This document shows positions 7,590 to 16,776 of a stretch of 64,000 nt of DNA, one piece after another. Position 1 is the first letter of the stretch, and every line of letters starts with the position of its first letter. The notes below the pieces were generated by a model. That model was not told where the DNA came from, made no database searches, and was given only the letters and a program-made list of their open reading frames with translations. The DNA lies in contig JAIPBH010000009.1 of the NCBI GenBank assembly GCA_021739635.1, positions 1-64,000 of the forward strand. Reading direction: 5' to 3'. The stretch is from Flavobacteriaceae bacterium. Its GTDB lineage: Bacteria > Bacteroidota > Bacteroidia > Flavobacteriales > Flavobacteriaceae. The position numbers were made by a program, and so were the translations under genes.

Positions 7590-8729
7590 TTATTCACAAA
7601 TTTCATCTAAAATGCTTAAATAATCTTCTCGATTTGCCAGAAAATCTTTATCAGAAATATCGATGATTTTCACATTAAAGTCTGATTGACTTTTTAAAAA
7701 CTCTAAATATCCAGTATTAATTTTTTCCAAATAGTCGTTAGCAATATTCTGTTCATAATCACGGCCACGTTTTTTAATGTTTTCTTGAAGACGTTTGGTG
7801 TTTTGATATAAATAAACATACAAATCTGGCTTTGCAATGTCTTTATACATTAAATAAAATAGTTTTCTATACAACTTAAACTCATCTTCTAGTAAAGTTA
7901 TTTTAGAAAAAATTAGCGATTTAAATACATCATAATCACTTACAATAAAATCTTTAAACAAATCCAACTGAGATAAATCATCAGAAATTTGTTGATAGCG
8001 GTCTGCTAAAAAAGACATCTCTAAAGTAAAAGCATAACGCTGCGCATCTTCATAAAATTTAGGCAAAAAAGGATTGTCTGCAAAGCGTTCTAATATAAGT
8101 TTGGCATTAAAATCATGTGCTATTTTATTTGACAAACTTGTTTTTCCAGCACCAATATTGCCTTCAATAGCAATATAATTATACTTTGAAAAATTATGTT
8201 TCTTACTTGGGTTTTTAAGCCATATATTAATAGAATCTATATTGCTTACATCTTCACAATTTTGCAATAATTCCGTTATGTTTTGTTTCATTTCTGGATG
8301 CAATACTTTTGGAGCAATATCAAACAATGGTTGTAATACAAACTTTCGTTTATACATTTCTGGATGTGGTATTTGGAGCGTCTTTGTTTTTATAATTTCT
8401 TCATCATAAAAAATAATATCCAAATCTATTATTCTGGCTTCATAACCAGATTTTTTTGTTCGTACTCTACCCATATTCTTTTCAATAGCAAGTAATGCTT
8501 TTAAAACATCTTTAGCCTGAAGTTCTGTTTCTAAACGTATACATGTGTTTAAAAAATCGGCACTTTCAAAACCAAAAGCTGGGCTATTATAAACTTTTGA
8601 TATAATTTCAACTCTACCAATTTTGAGATGAATGAAGTCAATAGCGTCTTGAAGATTTTTAAATCGGTCGCCTTTATTACTTCCTAATGATATATATGCA
8701 ATATGAGATGGTACCATAATATTTGACAA
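7590..8729 (-). CDS. folK: Bifunctional HPPK (FolK) - deoxynucleoside kinase fusion
   Basis: A 379-residue fusion. Residues 8-145 are 6-hydroxymethyl-7,8-dihydropterin pyrophosphokinase: SLGSNKGDR near 14-22, GRVRTKKSGYEAR at 87-99 and the Mg-binding pair Asp102/Asp104 in IDLDIIFY, then PHPEM. This enzyme makes the pyrophosphorylated pterin for folate synthesis. Residues 184-379 are a deoxynucleoside kinase with P-loop GNIGAGKT at 190-197, LERFADNPFL and the KRGRDYE lid region, which would salvage deoxynucleosides. Both active sites look complete. A start at Met5 is possible. It is divergent from the queuosine transporter gene. Confidence 0.93.
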   Translation of the reverse strand: MSNIMVPSHIAYISLGSNKGDRFKNLQDAIDFIHLKIGRVEIISKVYNSPAFGFESADFLNTCIRLETELQAKDVLKALLAIEKNMGRVRTKKSGYEARIIDLDIIFYDEEIIKTKTLQIPHPEMYKRKFVLQPLFDIAPKVLHPEMKQNITELLQNCEDVSNIDSINIWLKNPSKKHNFSKYNYIAIEGNIGAGKTSLSNKIAHDFNAKLILERFADNPFLPKFYEDAQRYAFTLEMSFLADRYQQISDDLSQLDLFKDFIVSDYDVFKSLIFSKITLLEDEFKLYRKLFYLMYKDIAKPDLYVYLYQNTKRLQENIKKRGRDYEQNIANDYLEKINTGYLEFLKSQSDFNVKIIDISDKDFLANREDYLSILDEICE

Positions 8730-8756
8730 AATAACTAAAAGAAAATCACTTTATCC

Positions 8757-8764
8757 TATATTTG
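8757..8764 (+). promoter_or_regulatory. -7 box upstream of the queuosine-precursor transporter gene
   Basis: TATATTTG matches TAnnTTTG exactly, 22 bases before the ATG at 8787. A TTTG at 8722-8725 is 31 bp upstream, too far for a standard -33 element, so the call rests on the -7 box alone. Confidence 0.4.
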
Positions 8765-8786
8765 TTCAAACTGTTAATAAGTTTCT

Positions 8787-9491
8787 ATGACAATAAAAGA
8801 TAAGCTTGCAGCACAAAGAATTTATATGCTTTTAGGAGCGCTTTTTATAACCTCTCTGGTGGTTTCAAACTTAATTTTTCAAAAATTTTTTTATTGGCAT
8901 CCTTTTAATATTGAGATTTTTGGCACCAATCTTTTTGAAATTTCTGTTGGCATTTTACCATATCCTGTCACCTTTTTAATAACCGATTTAATCAGTGAAA
9001 TTTATGGTAAAAAACGAGCGAATGATATTGTAGTTACCGGCATTTTTGCTTCTATTTTTTCTTTGTCTATTGTTTTTGTATCAAATGCCGTTCCTGCAAC
9101 TAGTTGGTCACCAGTAACCGATAGCATGTTTTCAACCGTTTTTGGTAATACAGCTTTAGCCGTTTTTGCAAGTATGCTAGCCTATTTGTTTGCGCAGTTT
9201 ATTGATATTCAAATTTATCATTTTTGGAAACGCTTAACCAAAGGCAAGCATTTGTGGCTTCGCAATAATTTTTCAACCTTTTCATCTCAGTTTGTTGACA
9301 CCTTAACCATTTTGGTTTTGCTATGCTCCTTTGGTATTATTGAATGGAACAAATTTCAAGGCTTATTAATTGCTGGTTTTTTATTTAAAGCCATTATTGC
9401 CGCTTGTGACACACCATTTTTATATTTAGGCGTTTACTTATTTAAAAGACGTTTCAATTTAAAAGTAAATGAAGAAATTGAGTTGTTGTAA
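8787..9491 (+). CDS. Queuosine precursor transporter (YhhQ/DUF165 family)
   Basis: A 234-residue inner-membrane protein with about six hydrophobic segments. It carries the family pattern: LLGALFITSLVVSNLIFQKF at the start, GILPYPVTFLITDLISEIYGKKRAND, AQFIDIQIYHFWKRLT and RNNFSTFSSQFVDT. The family imports queuosine precursors such as preQ0/preQ1 or related bases for tRNA modification. No queuosine genes or preQ1 riboswitch-like structure were seen beside it. It appears to be a single-gene unit. Confidence 0.88.
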   Translation: MTIKDKLAAQRIYMLLGALFITSLVVSNLIFQKFFYWHPFNIEIFGTNLFEISVGILPYPVTFLITDLISEIYGKKRANDIVVTGIFASIFSLSIVFVSNAVPATSWSPVTDSMFSTVFGNTALAVFASMLAYLFAQFIDIQIYHFWKRLTKGKHLWLRNNFSTFSSQFVDTLTILVLLCSFGIIEWNKFQGLLIAGFLFKAIIAACDTPFLYLGVYLFKRRFNLKVNEEIELL

Positions 9492-9585
9492 AACCTGTTA
9501 AATTTTTGCAAAACTTACCTTTATAATAATACACACAACGTCTTTTAGTAGCATCTTTGCGTATATATTTCTACAATCTTTTCTT

Positions 9586-12243
9586 ATGAAAAAACTATTA
9601 AAAATTACAGGAATTTCTTTACTCAGTATTGTTATTTTGTTGATTTTAGCTCCTTTTTTATTTCAATCACAAATTAAAAATATGATTAAAGAACTTATCA
9701 ATGATAACATTAATGCGCATGTTGAGTTTGCTGATGTTAGTTTAAGTTTTTTAAGAAATTTTCCAAAAGCGCATGTCGCCGTAAGCGATTTAAAAATTAC
9801 CAATTTTAAGCCTTTTGAAAATGAAACTTTTGTTTCTGTAAAAGACATATCATTTACCATGTCTATTAAAGAATTGTTTAAAAATACTGATGAAGAACCT
9901 ATCATTATAAATTCTATTTCGGTTGATGAGGCTATGTTAACCTTAAAAACAGATGTTTTTGGAAATACCAATTATGATATTGCAAAAGCAGATGAAACCA
10001 CTGAAGAATCATCTAAAAAAAGCAGTAATTTTTCCTTTGATATTAAAGATTATAATATAAAAAACAGTGCGTTAACTTACATTGACGAAGTTTCTAAAAT
10101 GAAGATTTATGTGTCTGAATTAAATCATGAAGGCAAAGGAATTTTCTCTGCAGAAAAATCAGAATTAAACACAAAAAGTGATGCTAATTTGAGTATTTCT
10201 ATGGATAGCACCAATTATTTAAACAATAATCCTATAAAATTAGACGCCTTAATTGGGCTAGATTTAACTAATAGTGTTTATACTTTTAAAGAAAACAAAG
10301 GTTATATTAATCAATTGCCTATAGAGTTTCATGGTTTTGTGAAAATGTTGGAAAACTCACAAGAAGTTGACATTTCTTTTGAAAATCCAGGTTCTTCATT
10401 TAAAGATTTTTTAGCAGTAATTCCTGAAGCTTATTCAAAAAATATTGAAAATGTTGAAACCACAGGAACCTTTAAAATTAAAGGCATTATAAAAGGAATT
10501 GTTTCAGATGAAACCATCCCAACTTTAGATATTAAAATGGCATCAAATAATGCCTCATTTAAATATCCAGACTTACCAAAACGTGTTGAAAATATCAATA
10601 TTAATACAACAATAAAAAACACAACAGGTCATTCTGATGATACGTATGTGGCTATTAATGCTCTAGATTTTAAAATTGACCAAGATGTGTTTAAATCGTC
10701 TGCAACCATTAAAAACTTAACGGGTAATATGCTTGTAAATGCAGCTGTTGATGGCACTTTAAACCTTGCAAATATCACCAAAGCTTATCCAATAGAATTA
10801 GAAAAGGGATTAAGCGGTATTTTAAAAGCTAAACTTAACACGGCTTTTGATATGGATGCTATTGAAACCAATGCCTATGAACGCATTAAAAATAGTGGCT
10901 ATTTGAGTTTAAGTGGTTTTAATTTTTCTTCGGAATCGTTGGTAAACCCTATTCAAATTTCTGAAGCCAAAATAACATTCAACAATGAAAATGTAACCTT
11001 AAACCAGTTTAATGCTAAAACTGGAACCAGCGATTTAAACGCTACTGGAAATATTAAAGGATTGTTAGGATTTGTATTAAGCGATAAACCGCTTCAAGGT
11101 AATTTCAATTTAAATTCCAACATATTTGCTGTGAGTGATTTTATGACTGATGAGCAACCAGAAACTACAGAAACAAAAACTTCAGATAATAAAACTTCAA
11201 AAACCGAATCATTAAAAATTCCGGCCTTTTTAGATTGCACCATCAACGCTCAAGCAAATACAGTTGTATATGATAATTTAAAACTTAAAAATGTAAAAGG
11301 ATCTTTAATTATTAAAGATGAACAAGTAATTTTACAAAACTTAACTTCAAACCTTTTTGATGGCCAACTTGCAGTCACTGGTTTGGTGTCAACAAAAACA
11401 GATACGCCTACTTTTAATATGGATTTAGGTATTAAAAGTTTTGATATTGCACAATCATTCCAAGGTTTTGAATTATTACAAAATTTAGCACCAATTGCTA
11501 AAGCTATTCAAGGAAAATTAAATACTGAAATTAATTTAAAAGGTAATTTAGGTGATGATTTTACTCCAAATTTAAACTCATTATCAGGTGGTGCTTTGGC
11601 CGAAATTTTATCATCAACCATTAATCCATTAAATGCAGAAGTTTTAAATAAACTGGGAAGCGCTTTAAGTTTTGTTGATTTTAAAAAAATTGATTTAAAT
11701 GATTTAAAAACTAAATTTGAGTTTAGTGATGGTAAAGTAAGTGTAAAACCTTTCCATATTAAATATCAAGACATTGACATTGAAGTTTCAGGAAATCATA
11801 ATTTTGACAAAACCCTGTCATACAATGCTGTTTTTAATGTACCTGCAAAGTATTTAGGTAGTGATGTTAATCGTTTTATTGGAAAAATTGATGAGTCCTC
11901 AACCAATAGTATTTCAATTCCTGTTACGGCTAATATTACTGGAACCTATAAAAATCCTTCGGTAAAAACAGATTTAACAAGCGGTATTTCTAACCTTACA
12001 AGTAAATTAATTGAGATTGAAAAACAAAAGCTGTTGAACCAAGGAAAAAGTAAAGTAAATGATTTGCTTAGTGGTTTAATAGGAGGAAATTCAAAAGCAA
12101 ATGATACAATAACTAAAGAAATAAAAACCACAAAAGTTGATTCTACCAAAACAACCACTGGAAGCACCGTACAAAAAGAAATTAAAAATGTGCTTGGCGG
12201 TTTGTTAAGTGGCAAGAAAAAGAAAAAAGATACCGTTAATTAA
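9586..12243 (+). CDS. AsmA-family envelope protein
   Basis: An 885-residue protein with one N-terminal membrane segment (about residues 7-27) and a long, repetitive, beta-rich periplasmic body with motifs like LKITNFKPFENE and LSGGALAEILSS typical of AsmA/DUF748 proteins. Family members are bridge-like or assembly factors that affect outer-membrane protein or lipid homeostasis. The C-terminus is basic (SGKKKKKD). A CATCTTTG box about 25 bases upstream is one mismatch from the -7 consensus. Its TAA stop overlaps that of the convergent DUF2797 gene within TTAATTAA. Confidence 0.85.
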   Translation: MKKLLKITGISLLSIVILLILAPFLFQSQIKNMIKELINDNINAHVEFADVSLSFLRNFPKAHVAVSDLKITNFKPFENETFVSVKDISFTMSIKELFKNTDEEPIIINSISVDEAMLTLKTDVFGNTNYDIAKADETTEESSKKSSNFSFDIKDYNIKNSALTYIDEVSKMKIYVSELNHEGKGIFSAEKSELNTKSDANLSISMDSTNYLNNNPIKLDALIGLDLTNSVYTFKENKGYINQLPIEFHGFVKMLENSQEVDISFENPGSSFKDFLAVIPEAYSKNIENVETTGTFKIKGIIKGIVSDETIPTLDIKMASNNASFKYPDLPKRVENININTTIKNTTGHSDDTYVAINALDFKIDQDVFKSSATIKNLTGNMLVNAAVDGTLNLANITKAYPIELEKGLSGILKAKLNTAFDMDAIETNAYERIKNSGYLSLSGFNFSSESLVNPIQISEAKITFNNENVTLNQFNAKTGTSDLNATGNIKGLLGFVLSDKPLQGNFNLNSNIFAVSDFMTDEQPETTETKTSDNKTSKTESLKIPAFLDCTINAQANTVVYDNLKLKNVKGSLIIKDEQVILQNLTSNLFDGQLAVTGLVSTKTDTPTFNMDLGIKSFDIAQSFQGFELLQNLAPIAKAIQGKLNTEINLKGNLGDDFTPNLNSLSGGALAEILSSTINPLNAEVLNKLGSALSFVDFKKIDLNDLKTKFEFSDGKVSVKPFHIKYQDIDIEVSGNHNFDKTLSYNAVFNVPAKYLGSDVNRFIGKIDESSTNSISIPVTANITGTYKNPSVKTDLTSGISNLTSKLIEIEKQKLLNQGKSKVNDLLSGLIGGNSKANDTITKEIKTTKVDSTKTTTGSTVQKEIKNVLGGLLSGKKKKKDTVN

Positions 12244-13034
12244 GCCACACTAATAGTAACAACTAAGCCTTCGTTTCCACGAATATTAAACACGGTATCA
12301 TCATCAAAAATGAGGTACTGCGCTTTAATTCCAACCAACTTTCCGGTGTAAGCTTTGTCTTTTTCCAGATTTAAGCTGTTTGGCTTTACAGGATATTTTA
12401 TAACAGGAAACTCTAAATTAGTTTCGGTATTGGTTTCAATAAAATAGTCTTTAGCTTCATCAGGAATATATGGTTTCAAGCGTTCGCGCCATTCAACTAA
12501 ATTTTCATCTTGAATATCATTTTTCAACATGGTTCTCCAATTGGTTTTATCAGATACATAATCTTTTAAAGCAACCTCAGTAATACCTGCTAAATAACGG
12601 TTAGGCACTTCAACAATCTCAATAGCTTCATGAGCACCTTGATCAATCCAACGTGTTGGCACTTGGCTTTTTCTGGTTACGCCAACTTTTACGTTGCTTG
12701 AATTAGCCAAATACACAATATGCGGTTGTAACTGTACTTTTTTCTCATATGCCAAATCACGGTCTTCTTTATTTAAATGAGCTGTACTTAATTCAGGATG
12801 CATTATCCAATCGGCCGCTTGTGGAATTTCATAAAAGCAACTTTTACAAAACCCTTGTCTGTAAATAGACTTATCTAAACCACAATTTAAACATTGGTAT
12901 TTAACAAATTGAAGCGTAATGGTTTTATCTAACAACTGATTCATGTTTATAAAATCATTTTCAAAAATCAAATAGTATTGTATAGGTTGTGAAAATTCAG
13001 ATTCCATTTTTGTTAAAACGCCTTCAAAAGTCAT
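12240..13034 (-). CDS. DUF2797 family protein with zinc-ribbon-like motif
   Basis: A 264-residue cytosolic protein. A four-cysteine metal site is visible in CLNCG...CKSC near residues 48-68, then a central stretch IVYLANSSNVKVGVTR with PTRWIDQGA typical of DUF2797. The latter has a GIY-YIG-like look but I cannot confirm nuclease residues. Function is unknown in the family. It is convergent with the AsmA-family gene, sharing 4 bp at the stops, and divergent from the GH3 gene, whose start is 42 bases away. Confidence 0.8.
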   Translation of the reverse strand: MTFEGVLTKMESEFSQPIQYYLIFENDFINMNQLLDKTITLQFVKYQCLNCGLDKSIYRQGFCKSCFYEIPQAADWIMHPELSTAHLNKEDRDLAYEKKVQLQPHIVYLANSSNVKVGVTRKSQVPTRWIDQGAHEAIEIVEVPNRYLAGITEVALKDYVSDKTNWRTMLKNDIQDENLVEWRERLKPYIPDEAKDYFIETNTETNLEFPVIKYPVKPNSLNLEKDKAYTGKLVGIKAQYLIFDDDTVFNIRGNEGLVVTISVA

Positions 13035-13076
13035 GAAAAAAAGTATTATTTTTAAGATCTTAAATATAACATAAAT

Positions 13077-14591
13077 ATGCCAATTGATTTAGTAAATTCT
13101 ATTGCTTCTTGGTTTTTAAAAAAACGCTTTCATCAAATTGAATTGTTTTTAAAGTATCCCAATGAAGTACAAAACGAATTACTTCTAAACCTCATAGACA
13201 CTGCAAAAGACACACAAATTGGCAAGAAATATGATTTTGCATCTATAGAAAATTATGAAACATTTGCTGAACGCATCCCTGTTTCAACGTATGAAGACTA
13301 TCAAGATATTATTGAAAGATCACGAAACGGAGAAACCAATATTTTTTGGCCTACACCCATAAAATGGTTTGCAAAATCTAGTGGTACTACAAACGCCAAA
13401 AGCAAGTTTATTCCGGTAAGTATGGAATCGTTAGAAGATTGCCATTATGCTGCTGGAAAAGACTTATTATGTATGTACCTTAACAATAATGAAAACTCTC
13501 AATTATTTACTGGAAAAAGTTTGAGACTTGGCGGTAGCAAAGAATTGTACAGAGAAAATGGTACTGTATTTGGCGATTTGTCAGCTATATTAATTGACAA
13601 TATGCCGCTTTGGGCAGAATTTAGTAGTACTCCTAGTAGCAAAGTTTCTTTAATGAGTGATTGGGAATATAAAATGCAAGCTATTGTTGATGAAACCAGA
13701 AATGAAAATGTAACTAGTTTAACAGGTGTTCCTTCGTGGATGCTAGTATTGCTCAATAATGTTTTAGAAACCTCAGGAAAGCATAATTTGTTTGATATTT
13801 GGCCAAATTTAGAAGTGTATTTTCATGGTGGCGTTAGTTTTACGCCTTATAAAGATCAGTATAAAAAGATACTTCCAAAATCAGATTTTAAATATTACGA
13901 AATTTATAATGCTTCAGAAGGATTTTTTGCCATTCAAGACCAAAACAATTCAAGTGAGTTGCTACTTATGCTAGATTATGGCATTTTTTATGAATTTATT
14001 CCTATGGACACCTATGGAACGTCTGAGCAAAAAGTAATTCCTTTAAGTGATGTGAAAGTAAATAAAAATTATGCAGTAATTATTACTACTAACGCAGGAT
14101 TATGGCGCTATAAAATTGGAGATACTGTTCGTTTTACATCTATTAACCCTTATCGAATTAAAGTTTCTGGTCGCACAAAGCATCATATAAATGTATTTGG
14201 TGAAGAGCTTATTATTGAAAACGCCGAAGAAGCACTAAAAAAAGTATGCAAAAAAACAAATGCTGAAATTGTAGATTATACCGCTGCTCCTATTTTTATG
14301 AAAGGCAAAGAAAAAGGTGCCCATGAATGGATTATTGAATTTAAAATACCTCCTAATGACATTGATTATTTTAATGAGTTATTTGACAATGCCCTTAAAG
14401 CATTAAATTCTGACTACGAAGCAAAACGCTATAACAACATTACTCTAAATAAACCAGCTATTCATATTGGACGAAAAAATCTTTTTTATGACTGGCTCAA
14501 GCAAAACAACAAACTTGGAGGCCAACATAAAGTACCAAGACTTTCAAATACGAGAGATTATATTGATGAGCTTTTAAAATTAAATTTTTAA
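13077..14591 (+). CDS. GH3 auxin-responsive promoter family protein (acyl-adenylating enzyme-like)
   Basis: A 504-residue cytosolic protein of GH3 family length. The ATP/AMP-binding motif SSGTT lies at 101-105 within WFAKSSGTTNAKSKFIPVS, followed by TSLTGVPSWM, EIYNASEGFFA and GLWRYKIGDTVRFT, which match the adenylate-forming fold. Plant GH3 enzymes join amino acids to acyl hormones; the bacterial substrate is not known and cannot be inferred from the neighbours. Near-complete family motifs suggest an active enzyme. Confidence 0.9.
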   Translation: MPIDLVNSIASWFLKKRFHQIELFLKYPNEVQNELLLNLIDTAKDTQIGKKYDFASIENYETFAERIPVSTYEDYQDIIERSRNGETNIFWPTPIKWFAKSSGTTNAKSKFIPVSMESLEDCHYAAGKDLLCMYLNNNENSQLFTGKSLRLGGSKELYRENGTVFGDLSAILIDNMPLWAEFSSTPSSKVSLMSDWEYKMQAIVDETRNENVTSLTGVPSWMLVLLNNVLETSGKHNLFDIWPNLEVYFHGGVSFTPYKDQYKKILPKSDFKYYEIYNASEGFFAIQDQNNSSELLLMLDYGIFYEFIPMDTYGTSEQKVIPLSDVKVNKNYAVIITTNAGLWRYKIGDTVRFTSINPYRIKVSGRTKHHINVFGEELIIENAEEALKKVCKKTNAEIVDYTAAPIFMKGKEKGAHEWIIEFKIPPNDIDYFNELFDNALKALNSDYEAKRYNNITLNKPAIHIGRKNLFYDWLKQNNKLGGQHKVPRLSNTRDYIDELLKLNF

Positions 14592-14900
14592 TATTTTTTA
14601 GAATTAAAATTTATCCTTAAATAACTGTTCAAAAACTATTTAATTTAATCATTCAACTACACTTATTAGTCATCTATCTAATTTTAAAATTTACAAATAC
14701 ATATTATCATAAATTTGCTATGTTATTGATTATCAATTAGTTGAAACGCATATAAATTCGATGAAATGATTATACAAGCAATTTTTATCGATGAAATAAC
14801 ATTTAATGTAAAAAAAGATGACGAAAGGCGATAGTTATTAACAAATCAACATAAATACATTATAATAAAAATTAATTAACACATACAAACCTTCTCAATA
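14592..14900. other. 309-base intergenic region upstream of the OmpA/PD40 gene
   Basis: AT-rich with no supportable gene. TAAATTTG at 14710-14717 fits the -7 consensus but has no well-spaced TTG. The region probably carries the 5' leader and control sites of the OmpA-family gene. Confidence 0.5.
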
Positions 14901-16532
14901 ATGAAAACTAATTTTTTATATGGTTTTTACCTTATTTCTACATTAATGATGGCACAATCAACAAGCGAATTTGCCTCTGTTAATAATAATTTAAAAGAAA
15001 TTAATGATTTATTTAAAGTTAAAAGTCCTTCAAAGCCAGATGCTACTAGTGATAATGGTTTCAACTTTGAAATTTTAGATGCTGGTGTAAACTCAAAATA
15101 CTCAGAGTTTTGTTCTGGTTTCTTTAGAAATAAAGTCATTATGGTTTCTTCAAAAAAATTAGGCCCAGTAGCAAAAATTGATCCCAAAACTGGTGAAGGC
15201 TTTCAAGATTTATATTGTTTGGATGTAGATAAAAATGGGCGTTTAAGTAGGCCTTTATTATTTTCTAGAGTACTAAATTCTAAATACAATGAAGGGCAAT
15301 TAACATTTACTCCAGATGAAAAAACAGTTTATTTTACAAGAAGTACTGAATTAATTTCCAATAGATATAAATTATATAAAGCTGTTTTTGAAGAAGACTC
15401 AAAAGAAAAATGGATTAATGAGGAATTATTAAGTATTAATAGTGAATATGTTTCTATTGAAAATCCTTACATAAACTCTACTGGTGATAAATTGTACTTT
15501 TCAGCTAACAACATGCCAGATTCTTATGGGGGCTTTGATCTTTATGTTTGTACCATCGAACCCAACGGAGATTTGTCTGAGCCAGTAAATTTAGGGAGTA
15601 CAATAAACACTGATAAAGACGAAAAATACCCTTCCCTTTCAAAAGATTCTAAATATTTATACTTTTCTTCAAAAGGTCATTTAAATTTTGGAGGTTTTGA
15701 TGTTTTTGAAAGCAAAATTTTAAAGGAGAATTACAGTGAACCAAGAAATATGGGCAACACTATAAATACCATATTTGATGAAGTTGGTTATATATTAGCT
15801 GCAAAAAATAAAGGATATGTTACATCAAATAGAAGAAATGGTAAAGGTGGTTATGACCTTTATACAGCAATTAATAAAGAAGTAGTTCAAGCAATAAAAG
15901 GTAAAGTTATAGATAAAAAACATCAAACCATTCTGCCTGAATCTATAGTTATATTAAAAGATGAAGATGGAGATGAAGTATCTAGATATATTACCGGAAT
16001 TGATGCTGCTTATAGTTTTAATGTTAAGCCTTTTGACACGTATAGTCTTTCAGTAACTAAAGATGGGTTTGAAAATCAAAATTTAACTTTTATAGCAAAC
16101 AGAGGTTATGAAACAACATACTTTAAAAACTTTGAATTATCTACTATTAAATCTATAAATAATAACGATGTTGAAAGAGAATTGAGACTACTGGCAGATA
16201 ATATTTTCTTTGATTCAAATAAATCAGATATTAAAAAAGAATTGTATCGAGTGTTAAATAAAGTTATATACATTCTAAATGAACACCCAGAAATGAGATT
16301 AGCAATTGACGCTCATACAGATAATGTAGGTAATGATTCCTTTAACTTTAACTTATCAAATGACCGTGCTGCTTCTGTATTAAATTATTTGGTTATTAAT
16401 GGAATTTCAAAAGACAGATTACAATCAAAAGGTTATGGAGAAACTAGCCCGATAGTAGATTGTAAAAATAATTGTTCAGAAGAAGATCTTAAAACCAATA
16501 GACGTGTTGAACTAGTAATTATAAATAATTAA
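14901..16532 (+). CDS. OmpA-family protein with PD40 repeats
   Basis: A 543-residue exported protein with a signal peptide (MKTNFLYGFYLISTLMMAQ). Residues from about 130 to 310 hold WD40-like PD40 repeats with recurring GGFDLY/GGYDLY and LYFS motifs. A carboxypeptidase-regulatory-like beta domain follows (about 335-405). The C-terminus is an OmpA peptidoglycan-binding domain, with FFDSNKSDI, DAHTDNVG, NLSNDRA and TNRRVEL. In Bacteroidota this architecture is common beside PorP/SprF genes of T9SS and gliding loci. Here the PorP/SprF-like gene is about 16 kb away. Hairpin 16536-16571 follows the stop. Confidence 0.9.
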   Translation: MKTNFLYGFYLISTLMMAQSTSEFASVNNNLKEINDLFKVKSPSKPDATSDNGFNFEILDAGVNSKYSEFCSGFFRNKVIMVSSKKLGPVAKIDPKTGEGFQDLYCLDVDKNGRLSRPLLFSRVLNSKYNEGQLTFTPDEKTVYFTRSTELISNRYKLYKAVFEEDSKEKWINEELLSINSEYVSIENPYINSTGDKLYFSANNMPDSYGGFDLYVCTIEPNGDLSEPVNLGSTINTDKDEKYPSLSKDSKYLYFSSKGHLNFGGFDVFESKILKENYSEPRNMGNTINTIFDEVGYILAAKNKGYVTSNRRNGKGGYDLYTAINKEVVQAIKGKVIDKKHQTILPESIVILKDEDGDEVSRYITGIDAAYSFNVKPFDTYSLSVTKDGFENQNLTFIANRGYETTYFKNFELSTIKSINNNDVERELRLLADNIFFDSNKSDIKKELYRVLNKVIYILNEHPEMRLAIDAHTDNVGNDSFNFNLSNDRAASVLNYLVINGISKDRLQSKGYGETSPIVDCKNNCSEEDLKTNRRVELVIINN

Positions 16533-16534
16533 AA

Positions 16535-16573
16535 GAAACACTTAATCTATTTAAAAATCGATTAAGTGTTTTC
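16535..16573 (+). terminator. Hairpin after the OmpA/PD40 gene
   Basis: AAACACTTAATC (16536-16547) pairs perfectly with GATTAAGTGTTT (16560-16571) across a 12-base loop, 3 bases after the stop codon. The T-tract is short (TTTTC), so termination may be leaky. Confidence 0.55.
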
Positions 16574-16724
16574 TGTTAGTTTTTAAACGATGTATCTATA
16601 TCATTAATCTAAAACCTTATAAAAACTTTTGAGCGTATTTAAATTAAGTATACTTTTGAATGATAATAAAAAGAAATCATATTTTAAAAATTAGCATATC
16701 CATTATTAATTAACATCCATAAAT

Positions 16725-16757
16725 AAAAACCACTCTAAATTAGAGTGGTTTTTTTAT
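16725..16757. terminator. Bidirectional rho-independent terminator before clpX 3' end
   Basis: AAAAACCACTCTAA pairs with TTAGAGTGGTTTTTT; the stem has A-runs on one side and T-runs on the other, so it can act for both strands. It lies 20 bases past the clpX stop and also blocks read-through from the OmpA-family gene. Confidence 0.85.
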
Positions 16758-16776
16758 ATCTTATGAAAAGTTGTAA

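Noticed and set aside
14581-14613. AT-only inverted repeat at the end of the GH3 gene
   Set aside because: Pure A/T pairing of this kind is expected by chance here and it has no T-tail.
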